A stretch of DNA of 64,000 bases. It comes from Lentibacillus sp. Marseille-P4043 (lineage in GTDB: Bacteria > Bacillota > Bacilli > Bacillales > Amphibacillaceae). The stretch is from NCBI RefSeq assembly GCF_900258515.1, contig NZ_LT984884.1:596935-660934 (forward strand), in the 5' to 3' direction. Position numbers and translations under genes: made by a program. The notes under the pieces were generated by a model, which searched no databases, was not told where the DNA came from, and saw only the letters and a list, made by a program, of their open reading frames with translations. The number at the start of each line of letters is the position of its first letter. Within the stretch, counting starts at the first letter, position 1. Positions 63,050 to 64,000 of the stretch are shown here, piece after piece.

Positions 63050-63525
63050 GTAAAACAGGATTCAGCAAGGGAAAATGTAATAAAGCGAGGCGTGTTATTG
63101 ATATTGATGGGGATATGAAGGATGAATTATTAAAGCGCAAAAAAGTTATTGCAGCTAATATATTAAAGTGAGGAAAGAATTATGATGATCAAAACCTGGT
63201 CAATTGCAGCGCTGACGGATCCCTGTTAGTGTTCGGAATGTTAATAGGCGATTTGATAAATTGATAAAGAGGTATAATGATAAGATTGACGAAGATAAAA
63301 ACAAATTAAAAAAAGATTCGCTTACATAATTTAAGACACACGCACGTAACACTAATGTTTGGAATGGGTGTACCAGTTAAAATAGTGTCTGAACGATTAG
63401 GTCACGAAAAAGTGGAATTAACATTAAATACTTATGCTCATTTATTACCATCGATGCAGATTGAAGCTGTAAAAACATTTAATGAAAACATGCAAAAGCA
63501 TAAGAACGAACATTCGGTAAAATGA
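63050..63525 (+). pseudogene. decayed phage/ICE integrase gene
   Basis: The C-terminal fragment (63313-63525) translates as IRLHNLRHTHVTLMFGMGVP then KIVSERLGHEKVELTLNTYA and HLLPS: tyrosine recombinase motifs H-x-x-R, GH and catalytic Tyr. Upstream, other frames give KARRVIDIDGDMKDELLKRK (63080-63150) and FDKLIKRYNDKIDEDKNKLK (63250-63310). Internal deletions and frameshifts separate the parts, so it is dead. It lies beside the intact tRNA-Thr(GGT). Confidence 0.85.
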
Positions 63526-63555
63526 CGCTCGTTAGAAGTTTGTTAGAAGAAAAGG

Positions 63556-63590
63556 AAAAGGCTCTTGCCCTAAAGTGGGCAAAAGCCTTT
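63556..63590. terminator. bidirectional terminator
   Basis: AAAAGGCTCTTGCCC pairs with GGGCAAAAGCCTTT, between the integrase remnant and tRNA-Thr. Confidence 0.75.
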
Positions 63591-63599
63591 CATACCAAG

Positions 63600-63672
<73 letters not shown>

Positions 63673-63680
63673 ATAAAAAA

Positions 63681-63755
63681 TGGCTCCACAGGTAGGATTC
63701 GAACCTACGACCGATCGGTTAACAGCCGATAGCTCTACCACTGAGCTACTGTGGA
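63681..63755 (-). tRNA. tRNA-Asn (GTT)
   Basis: 75 nt with CCA; acceptor TCCACAG/CTGTGGA, anticodon loop CTGTTAA (GTT). Confidence 0.95.
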
Positions 63756-63796
63756 ACAATAAAAAGTATTTATCATTGTACTACAATCAAACAAGT

Positions 63797-63844
63797 TGTG
63801 CTCGTCGTGTTGCAAGAGTTTTCGATGGAGCTACACTCCTCGCA
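63797..63844 (+). repeat. dispersed 50-bp repeat, copy 3
   Basis: TGTGCTCGTCGTGTTGCAAG then GAGCTACACTCCTCGCA; same unit as 60376-60424. Lies between the tRNA-Asn gene and a copied piece of its 5' end. Confidence 0.75.
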
Positions 63845-63883
63845 TGACCTACTATGAAGTTACTCACAGGGTGTTTACGGTCA

Positions 63884-63910
63884 AGCTACTGTGGAACAAT
63901 AAAAAGTATT
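63884..63910 (-). repeat. duplicated 5' fragment of tRNA-Asn and flank
   Basis: AGCTACTGTGGAACAATAAA then AAGTATT repeats 63744-63770 exactly, placed after the 50-bp repeat, as with tRNA-Thr at 60547. Confidence 0.75.
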
Positions 63911-63958
63911 AACATAAATGTAACATTAAATTAAATCTAATACAAATACAAAAAACAA

Positions 63959-64000
63959 GCCTGGCGGCGTCCTACTCTTGCAGGGGCAAGGCCCCAACTA
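63959..64000 (-). rRNA. 5S rRNA, 3' end only (runs off the window)
   Basis: Minus strand TAGTTGGGGCCTTGCCCCTG then CAAGAGTAGGACGCCGCCAG and GC, the conserved 3' end of Firmicute 5S rRNA. The rest of the rrn operon lies to the right. Confidence 0.9.

Overview
The window is a piece of a low-GC Gram-positive chromosome, almost certainly a member of the Bacillaceae (possibly a halotolerant Oceanobacillus/Virgibacillus-type organism; genus is inference). Reasons: the sigW-rsiW-cdaA-cdaR-glmM-glmS synteny, a glmS ribozyme, strong AGGAGG ribosome binding sites, frequent TTG/GTG starts, a Spo0E-like phosphatase, and a 5S rRNA/tRNA cluster of Bacillus type.

Region 1 (1-41520) is accessory DNA lying directly downstream of glmS, the classical attTn7 position. 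It contains a tnsA-tnsB-tnsC-tniQ operon (30911-37462) and several Tn7-type ends. A right end of three TnsB-like sites spaced 20 bp apart occurs as a perfect 128-bp duplicate at 1-128 and 41393-41520, and as a decayed copy at 4426-4539. A left end with three spaced sites lies at 37644-37819. The 37644-41520 segment looks like a gutted second Tn7-like element carrying a YnfA-family gene, an IS21 insertion and a 66-bp tniQ scar. TnsA carries Q and N where Tn7 TnsA has catalytic E63 and D114. The cargo falls into parts: (a) 215-4311, eight small same-strand genes (fosB, NTF2-like, small membrane protein, GrpB, Nudix, nucleotidyltransferase, DHFR, unknown) separated by related imperfect palindromes, like a cassette array; (b) 4575-11366, mostly small unknown proteins, several sharing a fold-like pattern; (c) 11524-14727, a tyrosine recombinase with a cluster of four TTATRCGAC motifs and a primase-like protein; (d) 16204-28120, a defence island: an AlwI-type type IIS restriction system with two adenine methyltransferases and an extra nuclease-like subunit, a DUF4365 protein, a PHP-SMC-like ATPase (TrlF type) beside a winged-helix-like gene, and two PD-(D/E)XK-like proteins. 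The island is flanked by two paralogous small genes (15709-16068 and 29174-29539) with similar terminators.

Region 2 (41556-59728) is core chromosome, nearly all on the minus strand: glmS with its ribozyme (and a palindromic insertion between ribozyme and ORF), an S9 peptidase, an HssRS-like two-component system whose genes are pushed 600 bp apart by GC-rich repeats, glmM, cdaR, cdaA, rsiW, sigW with its own ECF promoter, a Spo0E-like gene, arginase, and a mevalonate-pathway operon (mvaA-mvaK1-mvaD-mvaK2).

Region 3 (59932-64000) holds eight tRNA genes and the 3' end of a 5S rRNA gene, interrupted by fabI and a YwaF-type membrane protein gene. A dispersed ~50-bp repeat is associated with duplicated tRNA fragments, and a decayed integrase gene lies between a tRNA-Thr(GGT) gene and a degenerate copy of its 3' half, the scar of an old integrative element.
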